Shown: piece after piece, positions 17,231 through 26,286 of the stretch
How positions within the stretch are numbered: position 1 is the first letter of the stretch
Layout: each line of letters begins with the position of its first letter
Assembly (NCBI RefSeq): GCF_009177095.1
Contig: NZ_AP021861.1
Location: 2,276,501-2,340,500 of the forward strand
Length of the DNA stretch: 64,000 bases
Direction of reading: 5' to 3'
Origin: Lacipirellula parvula
GTDB taxonomy: Bacteria; Planctomycetota; Planctomycetia; Pirellulales; Lacipirellulaceae
The notes under the pieces: model-generated
The model's database searches: none
What the model was told of the DNA's origin: nothing
The model's input: the letters and a program-made list of their open reading frames with translations, nothing else
Translations under genes and position numbers: made by a program

Positions 17231-18146
17231 GCGGACTCCAGCTAGAAATCACCAGTCTCGATCGTGTCGCTTGATGTCGTGTCGCGTCTCGTCCAGCGCA
17301 AAGTGCGATTTTAGGCGACACTAAGGAATCGCTCTAAGTCGTTTCGCCTCTTGCTATTGCGCTGTTCGTATCGCGTGTCGTGTCGCTTTTAAGGCGACAT
17401 TTAGCGGCGCGGGCAGGATCCTCATTCGGCTCGTTGCGCCCTTCGCAATGGCCCCGGAGGGGCCCGAGTGATGTAGCCAGGGGCGTGAGCCCCTGGTCGC
17501 GGATCATGCAGTTTTGCTGAAGCCCCGGGAGGGGCGACACGATCGTTCGCGCGAATTAGAAGGACTCTGTCGCCCCTCTGGGGCTTGAGATTGTTGATGA
17601 GCGCGCACCAGGGGCTTACGCCCCTGGCTACAGTATGTCGCCCCTGCGGGGCTGGTTGCTCTCGGCGATGGCCCGGATCGTTGGTCAGGGTGAATGTGTT
17701 GACGGCGCGCATCGCTAGCTTCGCTGTGCGGCGCTCTCATTGCGGAGTGAAATTGCCAAAGAGCCTAGCTGTTATTTGATGTATTCATTTGTATACTACA
17801 AAGTCGGGTGGCCGTTTTCAATCGCTTATTGCGGCGAATTAGGGAGATGCATGCGGCGTCCGGCAATTTCTCTGCGACTTTGCGCCTCTGCGAGAGATTT
17901 CAGTCAGGGGGACGTGAATGGGAGTGCCGGGCGCGACCACCGGTCGCGGCTTTTTTTGAGGCCGCGTGGGGCGGTGTTTTCGGCGCGATCCTTCAGCTCT
18001 TCCATGCGGTAGTTTTTGAACTTCACCGCGCTCCTGGCCTTGGCCGTGCGCGGCTTGTACGATTCCACCCAAGGCAGTAGCCTGATGGGTTCTCTCTGTG
18101 CTGGCGCCCCGAGCTGGGCGCGGCCGAAAACGACTAGAAATACCGC
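17231..18146. other. repeat-rich intergenic region
   Basis: About 915 bases without a gene. From 17255 to 17400 a run of related words (gtgtcgct, ggcgaca, gtcgtttcgcc) forms several small inverted repeats. From 17450 to 17672 lies the family H repeat, from 17869 to 17897 a lone family A arm, and from 17932 to 17960 a lone family F arm. Upstream signals for the ketosynthase gene must lie near the right end. Confidence 0.6.
17450..17672. repeat. family H palindromic repeats (gtagccaggggcgtgagcccctgg)
   Basis: Copies of a hairpin word (ccaggggcgtgagcccctgg near 17478; ccaggggcttacgcccctgg near 17609) lie in inverted orientation. They are mixed with gcccc-ggaggggc and cgcccctctggggc hairpins. 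The whole reads as one composite inverted repeat whose arms are themselves hairpins. Confidence 0.7.
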
Positions 18147-19391
18147 ATGATTCGCAGCGCTTCCGACGACCAACGCATCGTGATCACGGGCATCGGCTTG
18201 ACCGCGCCCAACGGCGACAATCTCGCCGACTATCGCGCTGCGCTGTTGGCTGGAAAGAGCGGCGTCGAGCCGTACAACATCCGCTACGTCGGCGACACGC
18301 TGGCCGGGGTTTGCCACTTCAACGAGCTGAAGTACCAGGGGCGGAAAGACGTCCGCCGCGGCACGCGTGCTGGCAGCGTCAGTATTTACTGTGCCCGCGA
18401 GGCGGTGGCGGACTCGGGGATTGATTGGGAGGCGATCGACCGCGAGCGGGTCGGGGTTTACATCGGCCTCACCGAACATGGCAATGTCGAGACCGAGAAC
18501 GAAGTCTACGAGATCAGCCAGTTCAACTACGACACGAAGGTTTGGACCCACCACCACAACCCGCGGACCGTGGCGAACAACCCGGCGGGCGAGATCACGC
18601 TCAACATGGGGATCACCGGCCCCCACTACACGATCGGGGCCGCCTGTGCCGCCGGCAATGCGGGGCTGATTCAGGGCGCCCAGATGTTGATGCTCGGCGA
18701 GTGCGACTTTGCGATCGCCGGCGGCGTTTCGGAGAGCATTCGCACGTTTGGCATCTTCGCCGGGTTCGCCAGCCAAGGGGCCTTGGCCAGCAACGCCGAC
18801 CCGACGAAGGCATCGCGCCCGTTTGATCGCGGTCGCAACGGCATCGTCGTCTCCGAGGGGGGCTGCATTTACACCCTCGAGCGGTACAGCGACGCGACGC
18901 GACGCGGGGCGAAGATCTACGGCGAACTGGTCGGCTGGTCGATGACGAGCGACGCCACCGATTTCGTGTTGCCGAACCCGACGCAGCAGGCTCGCTGCAT
19001 GAATCAGGCGCTCAAGCGAGCGGGGCTGAACGCGGAAGACATCGACATCGTGAGCACCCACGCCACGGCGACGCCGAGCGGCGACGTGCAGGAGTGCATC
19101 GCGCTGCGGACGGTGTTCGGCGAGTCGAAGCGGACGCATATCAACAACACGAAAAGCTTCATCGGCCACGCGATGGGCGCGGCGGGCTCCCTGGAACTGG
19201 CGGGCAACTTGCCTTCGTTTCAGGATGGCGTCTGCCATGCGACGATCAACGTCGACGACCTCGACCCCGAGTGCGAGTTGCCGGGGCTCGTGCTGAACGA
19301 ACCACGCGAGACGCAGGGCGTCGAATACATTTTGAACAATTCGTTCGGCATGCTGGGGATCAACTCGGCTGTCATTATTAAACGCGTTTAG
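18147..19391 (+). CDS. beta-ketoacyl-ACP synthase, FabF-like
   Basis: 414 residues, thiolase-fold condensing enzyme. The Cys-His-His triad is intact: Cys167 in GAACAAGN, His305 in STHATATPSGD, His341 in KSFIGHAMGAAG. The N-terminal VVITGIGLTAPNGDN-type opening and C-terminal NNSFGMLGINSAVI match FabF/KAS II. It extends an acyl-ACP chain with malonyl-ACP. It is the first gene of a same-strand run with ACP, two FAD oxidoreductases, a FabZ-like dehydratase and a FabI-like reductase, which points to a dedicated acyl chain and not general fatty-acid synthesis (inference). Confidence 0.92.
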   Translation: MIRSASDDQRIVITGIGLTAPNGDNLADYRAALLAGKSGVEPYNIRYVGDTLAGVCHFNELKYQGRKDVRRGTRAGSVSIYCAREAVADSGIDWEAIDRERVGVYIGLTEHGNVETENEVYEISQFNYDTKVWTHHHNPRTVANNPAGEITLNMGITGPHYTIGAACAAGNAGLIQGAQMLMLGECDFAIAGGVSESIRTFGIFAGFASQGALASNADPTKASRPFDRGRNGIVVSEGGCIYTLERYSDATRRGAKIYGELVGWSMTSDATDFVLPNPTQQARCMNQALKRAGLNAEDIDIVSTHATATPSGDVQECIALRTVFGESKRTHINNTKSFIGHAMGAAGSLELAGNLPSFQDGVCHATINVDDLDPECELPGLVLNEPRETQGVEYILNNSFGMLGINSAVIIKRV

Positions 19392-19433
19392 GCAACGGAA
19401 GCATTTTCAACGCCGCTAGAGAAACATTGGTAT

Positions 19434-19524
19434 GAATGACGAATGACGAAGTCCGAATGACGAATGAAAAACGAAGGCGCCACACTTCCTCCATTCGTCA
19501 TTCTGGTTTCGTCATTCGTCATTC
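19434..19524. repeat. family E palindromic repeat (gaatgacgaatgacgaa)
   Basis: The left arm is made of gaatgacgaa units (19434-19466) and the right arm of its inverse, ttcgtcattcgtcattc (19492-19524), with a short spacer. It sits between the ketosynthase and ACP genes. A second copy is at 19818-19908. Confidence 0.88.
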
Positions 19525-19558
19525 ACCTTCATAGGCTGCTTAGCCAGGAAGTTACGAC

Positions 19559-19819
19559 ATGACCCGCGATGAGATCAAACTAGAGGTCCTCGACATCTTG
19601 TCCGACATCGCTCCCGATGAGGATTTGTCGACTCTGAACGACGACCAGAGCTTCCGCGAGCAGATGGAGCTCGACAGCATGGACTTTCTCGACATCGTCA
19701 TGGAGCTGCGCAAGCGGCACCGGATTCAGATTCCGGAAGACGACTACGTCAACCTAGCGAGCATGACGTCGACGGTGACGTATCTTGAGCCGTTGATGAA
19801 GGATATCCAAAAGGTTTAA
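19559..19819 (+). CDS. acyl carrier protein
   Basis: 86 residues, acidic, four-helix ACP. The phosphopantetheine attachment Ser40 is in LDSMDFLDIVMEL. The start is supported by an aggaag site upstream. It lies between the ketosynthase and the first FAD oxidoreductase, so it probably carries the chain made by this cluster and is not the general AcpP. The stop codon TAA abuts a family E repeat. Confidence 0.93.
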   Translation: MTRDEIKLEVLDILSDIAPDEDLSTLNDDQSFREQMELDSMDFLDIVMELRKRHRIQIPEDDYVNLASMTSTVTYLEPLMKDIQKV

Positions 19820-19908
19820 TGACGAATGACTTAATGACGAATGACGAATGCGGGTTGGCGTGATCAACGGTTCTCATTCGTCATTCGTCATTCGGGAATT
19901 CGTCATTG
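19818..19908. repeat. family E palindromic repeat, second copy
   Basis: An inverted repeat of gaatgacgaa units fills the whole gap between the ACP stop codon and the ATG of the next gene (19909). The right arm ends gaattcgtcattg, directly before the start codon. The usual ribosome-binding position is therefore occupied by repeat sequence. Confidence 0.88.
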
Positions 19909-21300
19909 ATGTACGACACCCTCATCATCGGCGCCGGGATGAGCGGCTTGGCCGCGGGGATTCGGCTCGCTTATTACGATCAGCGGGTCTGCATTGTCGA
20001 GCGACACACGACGATCGGCGGGCTCAACGGATTTTATCGGCTGCGCGGCCGTGATTACGACGTCGGGCTGCACGCGCTGACGAACATCACGCCGAAGGGC
20101 GCCAAACGCGGGCCGCTCGCGCGGTTGCTGCGGCAGTTGCGGCTATCTTGGGACGACTTTGCGATCTCGCCGCAGATTGGGTCGGAGATCGTGTTCCCCA
20201 GCGCGCGGCTGCGGTTCGACAACGACCTCGATCTGTTCCGCGCGGAGATCGCGCGGACGTTTCCAGCGCAGGTCGATAACTTCGAGCGGCTCGTCGCCGA
20301 AGTGGCTGAGTACGACGATCTCAACGAAACGCATGCGGCGATTTCCGCGCGCGAGCGGCTTAACGAGTTGCTCACCGAGCCGCTGCTGGTGGAGATGCTG
20401 TTCTGCCCGCTGATGTTCTACGGCTCGGCCCGCGAACATGACATGGACTGGGGGCAGTTCTCGATCATGTTCCGCAGCATTTTTATGGAAGGGCTGGGGC
20501 GGCCCCATGCGGGGGTGCGGCTGATTCTCAAGCAACTCGTGCGGAAGTTCCGCGGCGTGGGGGGCGAACTGAAGCTCCGCACCGGCGTCGAGCGGCTGCA
20601 TGTCGAGGATGGCCGCGTGGCCGGCGTCGTGCTGCAAAATGGGCAGACCATCGAGGCGAAACGCGTGCTGTCGTCGGCTGGTTGGCCGGAGACGATGCGG
20701 CTGTGCGACGACGGGCAAGCGGTGACGGCGCAGCGTCCGCCGGGGCGGCTGAGCTTTTGCGAAACGATTGCGACGCTCGACGTCGAACCGAAACGGCTTG
20801 GGCACGATCGGACGATTACGTTTTACAACGACAGCGATACGTTCGATTGGAGCGAGTCGCACGAGCCGTGCGACTTGCGGAGCGGCGTTATTTGCAGTCC
20901 GAACAATTTTGAGTACGACGAGCCGCTCGACAAGAAGGGCGAGGGCGTGATGCGGATCACGGCCTTGGCGAACTTCGACTATTGGCGCGGCCTCGACGAG
21001 CCAACGTACCGGCTAGAAAAGCTGCGGTGGTACGACTACATTACCGACTCGGCGGTCCGGTTCATTCCCGACTATCGCGGGCGGGTGGTCGACACCGACA
21101 TGTTCACGCCGACGACGATCGTGCGGTTTACCGGGCACGACAATGGCGCTATCTACGGGGCGCCGGAGAAGCAACTCGACGGGCGGACACACCTGGAGAA
21201 TCTGTTCATTTGCGGGACGGACCAGGGGTTTGTGGGGATCATCGGGGCGATCACCAGCGGCATCGGCATGGCGAACATGCATTGTTTGCGGGATTCGTGA
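19909..21300 (+). CDS. FAD-dependent oxidoreductase, CrtI/phytoene-desaturase-like (1)
   Basis: 463 residues from the ATG at 19909. The N-terminal dinucleotide-binding motif is IIGAGMSGLAAGIRLA, followed by the FAD-ribose Glu in VERHTTIGGLNGF. The C-terminal block LFICGTDQGFVGIIGAITSGIGMAN is the second FAD contact. The shape is that of phytoene desaturases, carotenoid isomerases and retinol saturases, which move or remove double bonds in long hydrophobic chains. In this cluster the substrate is probably an acyl chain and not a carotenoid (inference; no phytoene synthase is nearby). A second gene of the same type follows. Confidence 0.85.
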   Translation: MYDTLIIGAGMSGLAAGIRLAYYDQRVCIVERHTTIGGLNGFYRLRGRDYDVGLHALTNITPKGAKRGPLARLLRQLRLSWDDFAISPQIGSEIVFPSARLRFDNDLDLFRAEIARTFPAQVDNFERLVAEVAEYDDLNETHAAISARERLNELLTEPLLVEMLFCPLMFYGSAREHDMDWGQFSIMFRSIFMEGLGRPHAGVRLILKQLVRKFRGVGGELKLRTGVERLHVEDGRVAGVVLQNGQTIEAKRVLSSAGWPETMRLCDDGQAVTAQRPPGRLSFCETIATLDVEPKRLGHDRTITFYNDSDTFDWSESHEPCDLRSGVICSPNNFEYDEPLDKKGEGVMRITALANFDYWRGLDEPTYRLEKLRWYDYITDSAVRFIPDYRGRVVDTDMFTPTTIVRFTGHDNGAIYGAPEKQLDGRTHLENLFICGTDQGFVGIIGAITSGIGMANMHCLRDS

Positions 21301-21305
21301 TGCGC

Positions 21306-21472
21306 CAAAAAGCCGCGACCGGTGGTCGCGGTGGCGAACCGTTCGATGCCGCGATCAAATGGCCGCGATCAAATGCCCGCGACCGCCGGTCGCGGCTTTA
21401 TACCCATGCCGCAAACGGGTTGGTTGGGATATCATGAACCGCCGAAAAAGCCGCGACCGGTGGTCGCGGCGG
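21306..21472. repeat. family F repeats (agccgcgaccggtggtcgcgg)
   Basis: Three copies of a hairpin word (21306-21332, 21377-21400 inverted, 21444-21472) fill the gap between the two oxidoreductase genes. Another arm is at 17932-17960. Each copy is itself a palindrome (ccgcgaccggtggtcgcgg). Confidence 0.88.
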
Positions 21473-21488
21473 GTCCCAGGTTGTTGAT

Positions 21489-22922
21489 ATGGCCAAAGAT
21501 TTTCTTAAAGACGCCCGCGATCACTATGACGTGGTCGTCATTGGTTCCGGGTTGGCGGGGCTGACTGCCGCCAACGTGCTGGCTCGCGCCGGCCGTTCGG
21601 TGCTGTTGCTCGAGCAGCACTACAAGCTCGGCGGCATGGCGACGTGGTTCAAGCGTCCCGGCGGGCACATCTTCGATATCTCGCTGCACGGGTTCCCGGT
21701 CGGCATGATCAAAAGCTGCCGGCGGTACTGGACCAAGGAGATTGCCGACAGCATCGTGCAGCTGACGGGCATTCGGTTCGACAACCCGATGTTCTCGCTG
21801 ACGACGACGTTCAATCGCGACGATTTCACGAAGCTGCTGATCGAAGAGTTCAAGGTCGCGCCCGAAGCGGTGCAGGGCTTCTTCGATACCGCCCGTGGGA
21901 TGAACTTTTACGACGACCAGCAGACGACGACGCGGCAACTGTTCGATCGGTTCTTCCCCGGCCGCGAAGACGTCATCCGGTTGCTGATGGAGCCGATTAC
22001 CTACGCGAACGGCAGCACGCTCGAAGATCCGGCGATCAGCTACGGCATCGTGTTCTCGAATTTCATGTCAAAAGGCGTGTTCACGTTCGAGGGAGGCACC
22101 GACCGGCTGATCGGGCTCATGGAAGAGGAATTGAAGAAGAGCGGCGTCGATATTCGCATCAACTGCAACGTCGAGCACATCGACTGCACGGGCGGGCAGG
22201 TGCGCTCGGTGACGGTGAACGGGCGGACGATTAGCTGCGGCGCCGTGATGTCGAACGCGAACCTCAAGCAGACGATTTTTAATCTCGTCGGCGAGGAGTA
22301 TTTCGACAAAGGGTTTGTCGACGATGCGCGTGAGGTGCGGCTCAATAATTCGAGCACGCAGGTGTACATCGCGCTGAAGCCGGACGACGTCATCGATGAG
22401 TCGACCGGCGATTTGCTCTTCAGCAGCACGGCGCCGGTGTTTCAGACCGACTTGCTGCTGAGCCGCGACGTGACGAGCCGGACGTTCTCGTTCTACTATC
22501 CGCGGACGCGGCCTGAGGGGCGGCCGCGGTGCTTGGTCGTTTCGAGCACGAACGCCCGCTACGAAGATTGGGCCAACCTGCCCGAGGACGAATACGAAGC
22601 GAGCAAGCAAGACTTGTGCGAGACGACGCTCGATGCGCTCGACAAGTATGTGCCGAACATTCGCGAGCGGGTCGATCATGTCGAAGCGTCGACGCCGGTG
22701 ACGTTCAAGCATTACACGCAGCACATCGCGGGGGCGAGCTTCGGGACCAAGTTCGAAGGGCTCGCGGTGAGCCGGGCAATTCCGCAGCAGGTGAGCGGGC
22801 TGTTCCATGCCGGGAGCGTCGGCATCATCATGAGCGGCTGGCTCGGGGCGATGAACTACGGGGTGATCGTGGCGAATGAGGTTGATTCGAATTTGATGGC
22901 TGCCGCGAAGGCGGCGACTTAG
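21489..22922 (+). CDS. FAD-dependent oxidoreductase, CrtI/phytoene-desaturase-like (2)
   Basis: 477 residues. It has [20 protein letters not shown], then the FAD Glu in [15 protein letters not shown], and the C-terminal [24 protein letters not shown]. It shares the fold and family of the preceding gene but is only distantly similar, so this is not a recent duplication. Its companion genes suggest a pair of flavoenzymes acting in sequence, or as a complex, on an ACP- or CoA-bound chain (inference). A family A repeat begins five bases after the stop codon. Confidence 0.85.
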   Translation: MAKDFLKDARDHYDVVVIGSGLAGLTAANVLARAGRSVLLLEQHYKLGGMATWFKRPGGHIFDISLHGFPVGMIKSCRRYWTKEIADSIVQLTGIRFDNPMFSLTTTFNRDDFTKLLIEEFKVAPEAVQGFFDTARGMNFYDDQQTTTRQLFDRFFPGREDVIRLLMEPITYANGSTLEDPAISYGIVFSNFMSKGVFTFEGGTDRLIGLMEEELKKSGVDIRINCNVEHIDCTGGQVRSVTVNGRTISCGAVMSNANLKQTIFNLVGEEYFDKGFVDDAREVRLNNSSTQVYIALKPDDVIDESTGDLLFSSTAPVFQTDLLLSRDVTSRTFSFYYPRTRPEGRPRCLVVSSTNARYEDWANLPEDEYEASKQDLCETTLDALDKYVPNIRERVDHVEASTPVTFKHYTQHIAGASFGTKFEGLAVSRAIPQQVSGLFHAGSVGIIMSGWLGAMNYGVIVANEVDSNLMAAAKAAT

Positions 22923-22927
22923 AGAAG

Positions 22928-23046
22928 ATCTCACGCAAAGGCGCGAAGGCGCAAAGAAGAAAGACTTTTAGTTTCATTTGATTGAGTTATCGCTTCGTCT
23001 AGTTCCTTCTTGTAATCCTTTGCGCCTTCGCGCCTTTGCGTGAGAT
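22928..23046. repeat. family A palindromic repeat
   Basis: The left arm tctcacgcaaaggcgcgaag (22928 on) and right arm ctttgcgccttcgcgccttt...gcgtgaga (ending 23046) enclose an AT-rich centre. It fills the gap between the second oxidoreductase and the FabZ-like gene. The right arm ends eight bases before the FabZ-like start codon. Confidence 0.9.
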
Positions 23047-23053
23047 ACCTCAG

Positions 23054-23482
23054 ATGTCCCTCGAACAAATCAAAGCCGCTATTCCGCATCGCGAGCCGTT
23101 CTTGCTTATCGACGAGATCGTCGAGCAGTCGGAGAATCGCATTGTTTGCCGGAAGACGTTCAGCGGCGACGAGTTTTGGTACGCGGGGCATTACCCCGAT
23201 TACCCGATTACGCCGGGCGTGATTTTGTGCGAAGCGTCGATGCAGGCGGGGGCCGTGCTGTTGTCGAAGCTAGTCTCGGGCGCCGACGATCGCGTGCCGG
23301 TGGCGACGCGGGCGAACAACGTGCAGTTCAAAAAGATGGTGCTGCCGGGCGACACGGTGGAGTTGGAAGTCGAGCTGACCGAGCGACTGTCGACGGCGTT
23401 TTTTATGACGGCGAAGGTGACGGTCGGCGGGAAGGTGGCTTGCCGGTTGGAGTTTGCTTGTACGTTGGCTCCGAAGAATTAA
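23054..23482 (+). CDS. FabZ-like 3-hydroxyacyl-ACP dehydratase (hot-dog fold)
   Basis: 142 residues from the ATG at 23054; upstream in-frame codons belong to the repeat. The family pattern IPHREPFLLIDEIVE opens the protein. Catalytic His46 is in YAGHYPDYPITPGV and Glu60 in ILCEASMQAGA. It removes water from a 3-hydroxyacyl-ACP. It lies downstream of the two FAD oxidoreductases and upstream of the FabI-like gene. The stop codon TAA overlaps the first bases of a family B repeat. Confidence 0.9.
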   Translation: MSLEQIKAAIPHREPFLLIDEIVEQSENRIVCRKTFSGDEFWYAGHYPDYPITPGVILCEASMQAGAVLLSKLVSGADDRVPVATRANNVQFKKMVLPGDTVELEVELTERLSTAFFMTAKVTVGGKVACRLEFACTLAPKN

Positions 23483-23647
23483 CCGCCAAGGACGCCAAGA
23501 TCGCCAAGGAAATACAAAGCAGAGGAATTGAACCACGACGACACGACGGCCACGACGAGAAGTCAAATGATTATCCTTCGTAGTGCTCGTCGTGTCGTCG
23601 TGGTAAGTCCTCTTCCCCTTGGCGTCCTTGGCGTCCTTGGCGGTTAA
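23479..23647. repeat. family B repeat with a family C repeat nested inside
   Basis: Outer arms: ttaaccgccaaggacgccaa (from 23479) and ttggcgtccttggcggttaa (to 23647). Inside lies a second, unrelated inverted repeat (23531-23605) with arms aaccacgacgacacgacgg and ccgtcgtgtcgtcgtggt-like. Both outer ends are TTAA. The outer left end supplies the FabZ-like stop codon. Confidence 0.9.
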
Positions 23648-23687
23648 ACTAGCAGCGTCGAACCGTTCCTCATTCAGGCCCACAGAA

Positions 23688-24506
23688 ATGTCCGATTTTC
23701 TCCAACTCGCCGGTCGCCGCATTGCGTTGTTTGGCGTCGCGAATCGCAAGAGCGTGGCGTTTCACGTCGGCCAAGTGTTGCGGGATGCGGGCGCCGAAGT
23801 GGTGTACGTCGTGCGGTCGTCGGCTCGGCAGGCGTCGGTGGCAAAACTGGTCGGCGAGGCGCCGGTTTACGTGTGCGACGTTGAGCATCAGGATCAGATC
23901 GACGCGCTCGCCGCGAAATTTGCCGCCGACTTTGACGGGTTTCACGGGCTGGTTCACTCGATCGCGTTCGCGGCTTACGACGAGCGGGGGATGCGGCCGT
24001 TTCATGAGACGTCGCGCGAGCAGTTGCTGCGGACGTTCGACGTCAGCTGTTTTTCGCTCGTCGCCTTGGCGAATGCGATGAAGGACCAGCTCGCCCGCGA
24101 TGCGTCGGTGGTGACGATTTCGATCAGCACGACGCGGATGGCGAGCGAGAACTACGGATTCATGGCGCCGGTGAAGGCGGCGCTTGACTCGAGCCTCGCG
24201 TTTCTGGCGAAGTCGTTTAGCCAGTTCTCCGAAGTGCGGTTCAACGCCGTGGCGCCGGGGCTGCTGAAGACGAGCGCGTCGGCGGGCATTCCGGGGTACG
24301 TCGATTCGTACCTCTACGCCGAGCGGGCGACGCTGCGGGGGAGGGCGGTGGCGACCGAGGAAGTCGCGAACGCCGTGGCGTTTTTGCTGAGCCCGCGGTC
24401 GAGCGGGATGAACGCCCAGCGGCTGGTGATCGACGCGGGGATGGAAGTGAACTACTTTGATCCGCGGCTCGTAAAACCGGCCGTTGATGCGCTGCCGCGA
24501 GACTGA
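23688..24506 (+). CDS. FabI-like enoyl-ACP reductase (SDR family)
   Basis: 272 residues from the ATG at 23688; the open frame upstream is repeat sequence. N-terminal [17 protein letters not shown] matches the FabI nucleotide-binding start. [12 protein letters not shown] matches the FabI HSIxFA block. Catalytic Tyr156 and Lys163 sit in [13 protein letters not shown]. The Tyr normally found ten residues before the catalytic one in FabI is absent (ISISTTR here), so it may reduce an unusual enoyl chain or act as another SDR. It is the last gene of the acyl cluster, and the next gene converges. Confidence 0.85.
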   Translation: MSDFLQLAGRRIALFGVANRKSVAFHVGQVLRDAGAEVVYVVRSSARQASVAKLVGEAPVYVCDVEHQDQIDALAAKFAADFDGFHGLVHSIAFAAYDERGMRPFHETSREQLLRTFDVSCFSLVALANAMKDQLARDASVVTISISTTRMASENYGFMAPVKAALDSSLAFLAKSFSQFSEVRFNAVAPGLLKTSASAGIPGYVDSYLYAERATLRGRAVATEEVANAVAFLLSPRSSGMNAQRLVIDAGMEVNYFDPRLVKPAVDALPRD

Positions 24507-24551
24507 ACTGCGGGCGCAGTTCTGGTGAATCCTTTTCCTTACAGCGCAGCA

Positions 24552-25619
<1,068 letters not shown>

Positions 25620-25722
25620 CGTTTGTTCCTCAGCTGTGTTCCCTACAGCATGAGGCGCGGCGGCCCTCGAAGGCAACCGCTAACGTGACAACCATGTTTT
25701 TCTGGGGAGATTTCTTGCGAAA

Positions 25723-26094
25723 TTAGACGGCGGCAGCGTCGCGTAGATCGGCGAGGCGCCGGGCGGCGCGATGCCGGCCGTGACGCAGCATCAGCTCGAT
25801 CAGGCGATCCCAGGTCGCTTCGTCATTGGCACGCGCGGAACCTTCGAGCAGGCGGTCGACGAAGTCGATGTCGGCCGCGTCCGCGGCCGTCGTGCAAATG
25901 ATGCGTTCGCCGCCGAGCTTGGCAGAGAAGCTGCGCGGCGGCGTCACTGTACGCTGCTTGTCGGCTTGACGAGCGCGGTGGGCGGCGGCTGATGGGCTGC
26001 ACGCGGTGAAGTAAGCGGTGCGGGCTTTCGACAACATCGCGTCGATCGCGGCGGTGGCGGTCGAGGGGCGGGTGGTGATCGCGGAGATGCTCAT
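25723..26094 (-). CDS. small hypothetical protein
   Basis: 123 residues. An Ala/Thr-rich start is followed by a charged helical C-terminal half (DFVDRLLEGSARANDEATWDR). No signal peptide, no membrane segment, no family recognised. It may be a real small cytosolic protein; its base composition is like that of its neighbours. It lies upstream of ada on the same strand, with a gap of about 100 bases. Confidence 0.45.
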   Translation of the reverse strand: MSISAITTRPSTATAAIDAMLSKARTAYFTACSPSAAAHRARQADKQRTVTPPRSFSAKLGGERIICTTAADAADIDFVDRLLEGSARANDEATWDRLIELMLRHGRHRAARRLADLRDAAAV

Positions 26095-26111
26095 GGTTGG
26101 GGCTGCTCTCG

Positions 26112-26193
26112 TAGAAGCCGCCGGCTCTGCCGGTGGACGAAGTGCTAGGTCGCCGTACTTATGCTCCGTCCACCGGCGGAGCCGATGGCTTTT
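26112..26193. repeat. family I palindromic repeat (ccaccggcggagccggtgg)
   Basis: Left arm 26112-26137 (tagaagccgccggctctgcc...) and right arm 26168-26193 (tccaccggcggagccgatgg...) are inverted, and each is also a hairpin. A single arm of the family is at 57043-57071, between coaB and coaC. Confidence 0.82.
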
Positions 26194-26221
26194 ATTGAAA
26201 GCGGAGCCGCTAACGGCGAAT

Positions 26222-26262
26222 AAAAAACCCTCGGCCCGCCAGCGTGGCGGACCGAGGGTCGT
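26222..26262 (-). terminator. intrinsic terminator of the chemoreceptor gene
   Basis: The hairpin accctcgg-ccgcc / ggcgg-ccgagggt (about 14 pairs, one G-U on the minus strand) is followed on the minus strand by six T. It lies about 25 bases after the end of the chemoreceptor remnant at 26287. Confidence 0.85.
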
Positions 26263-26286
26263 TTCAATTTACTCAGTAGCCGGAGC

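Noticed and set aside
17904-19238. 444-residue open frame on the minus strand
   Set aside because: Antisense to the ketosynthase, which has a complete catalytic triad. GC-rich codon use opens the opposite strand.
19434-19908. Direct repeats of gaatgacgaa as a possible CRISPR array
   Set aside because: Units are about ten bases, there are no regular unique spacers, and the arms are inverted relative to each other. No cas gene is present.
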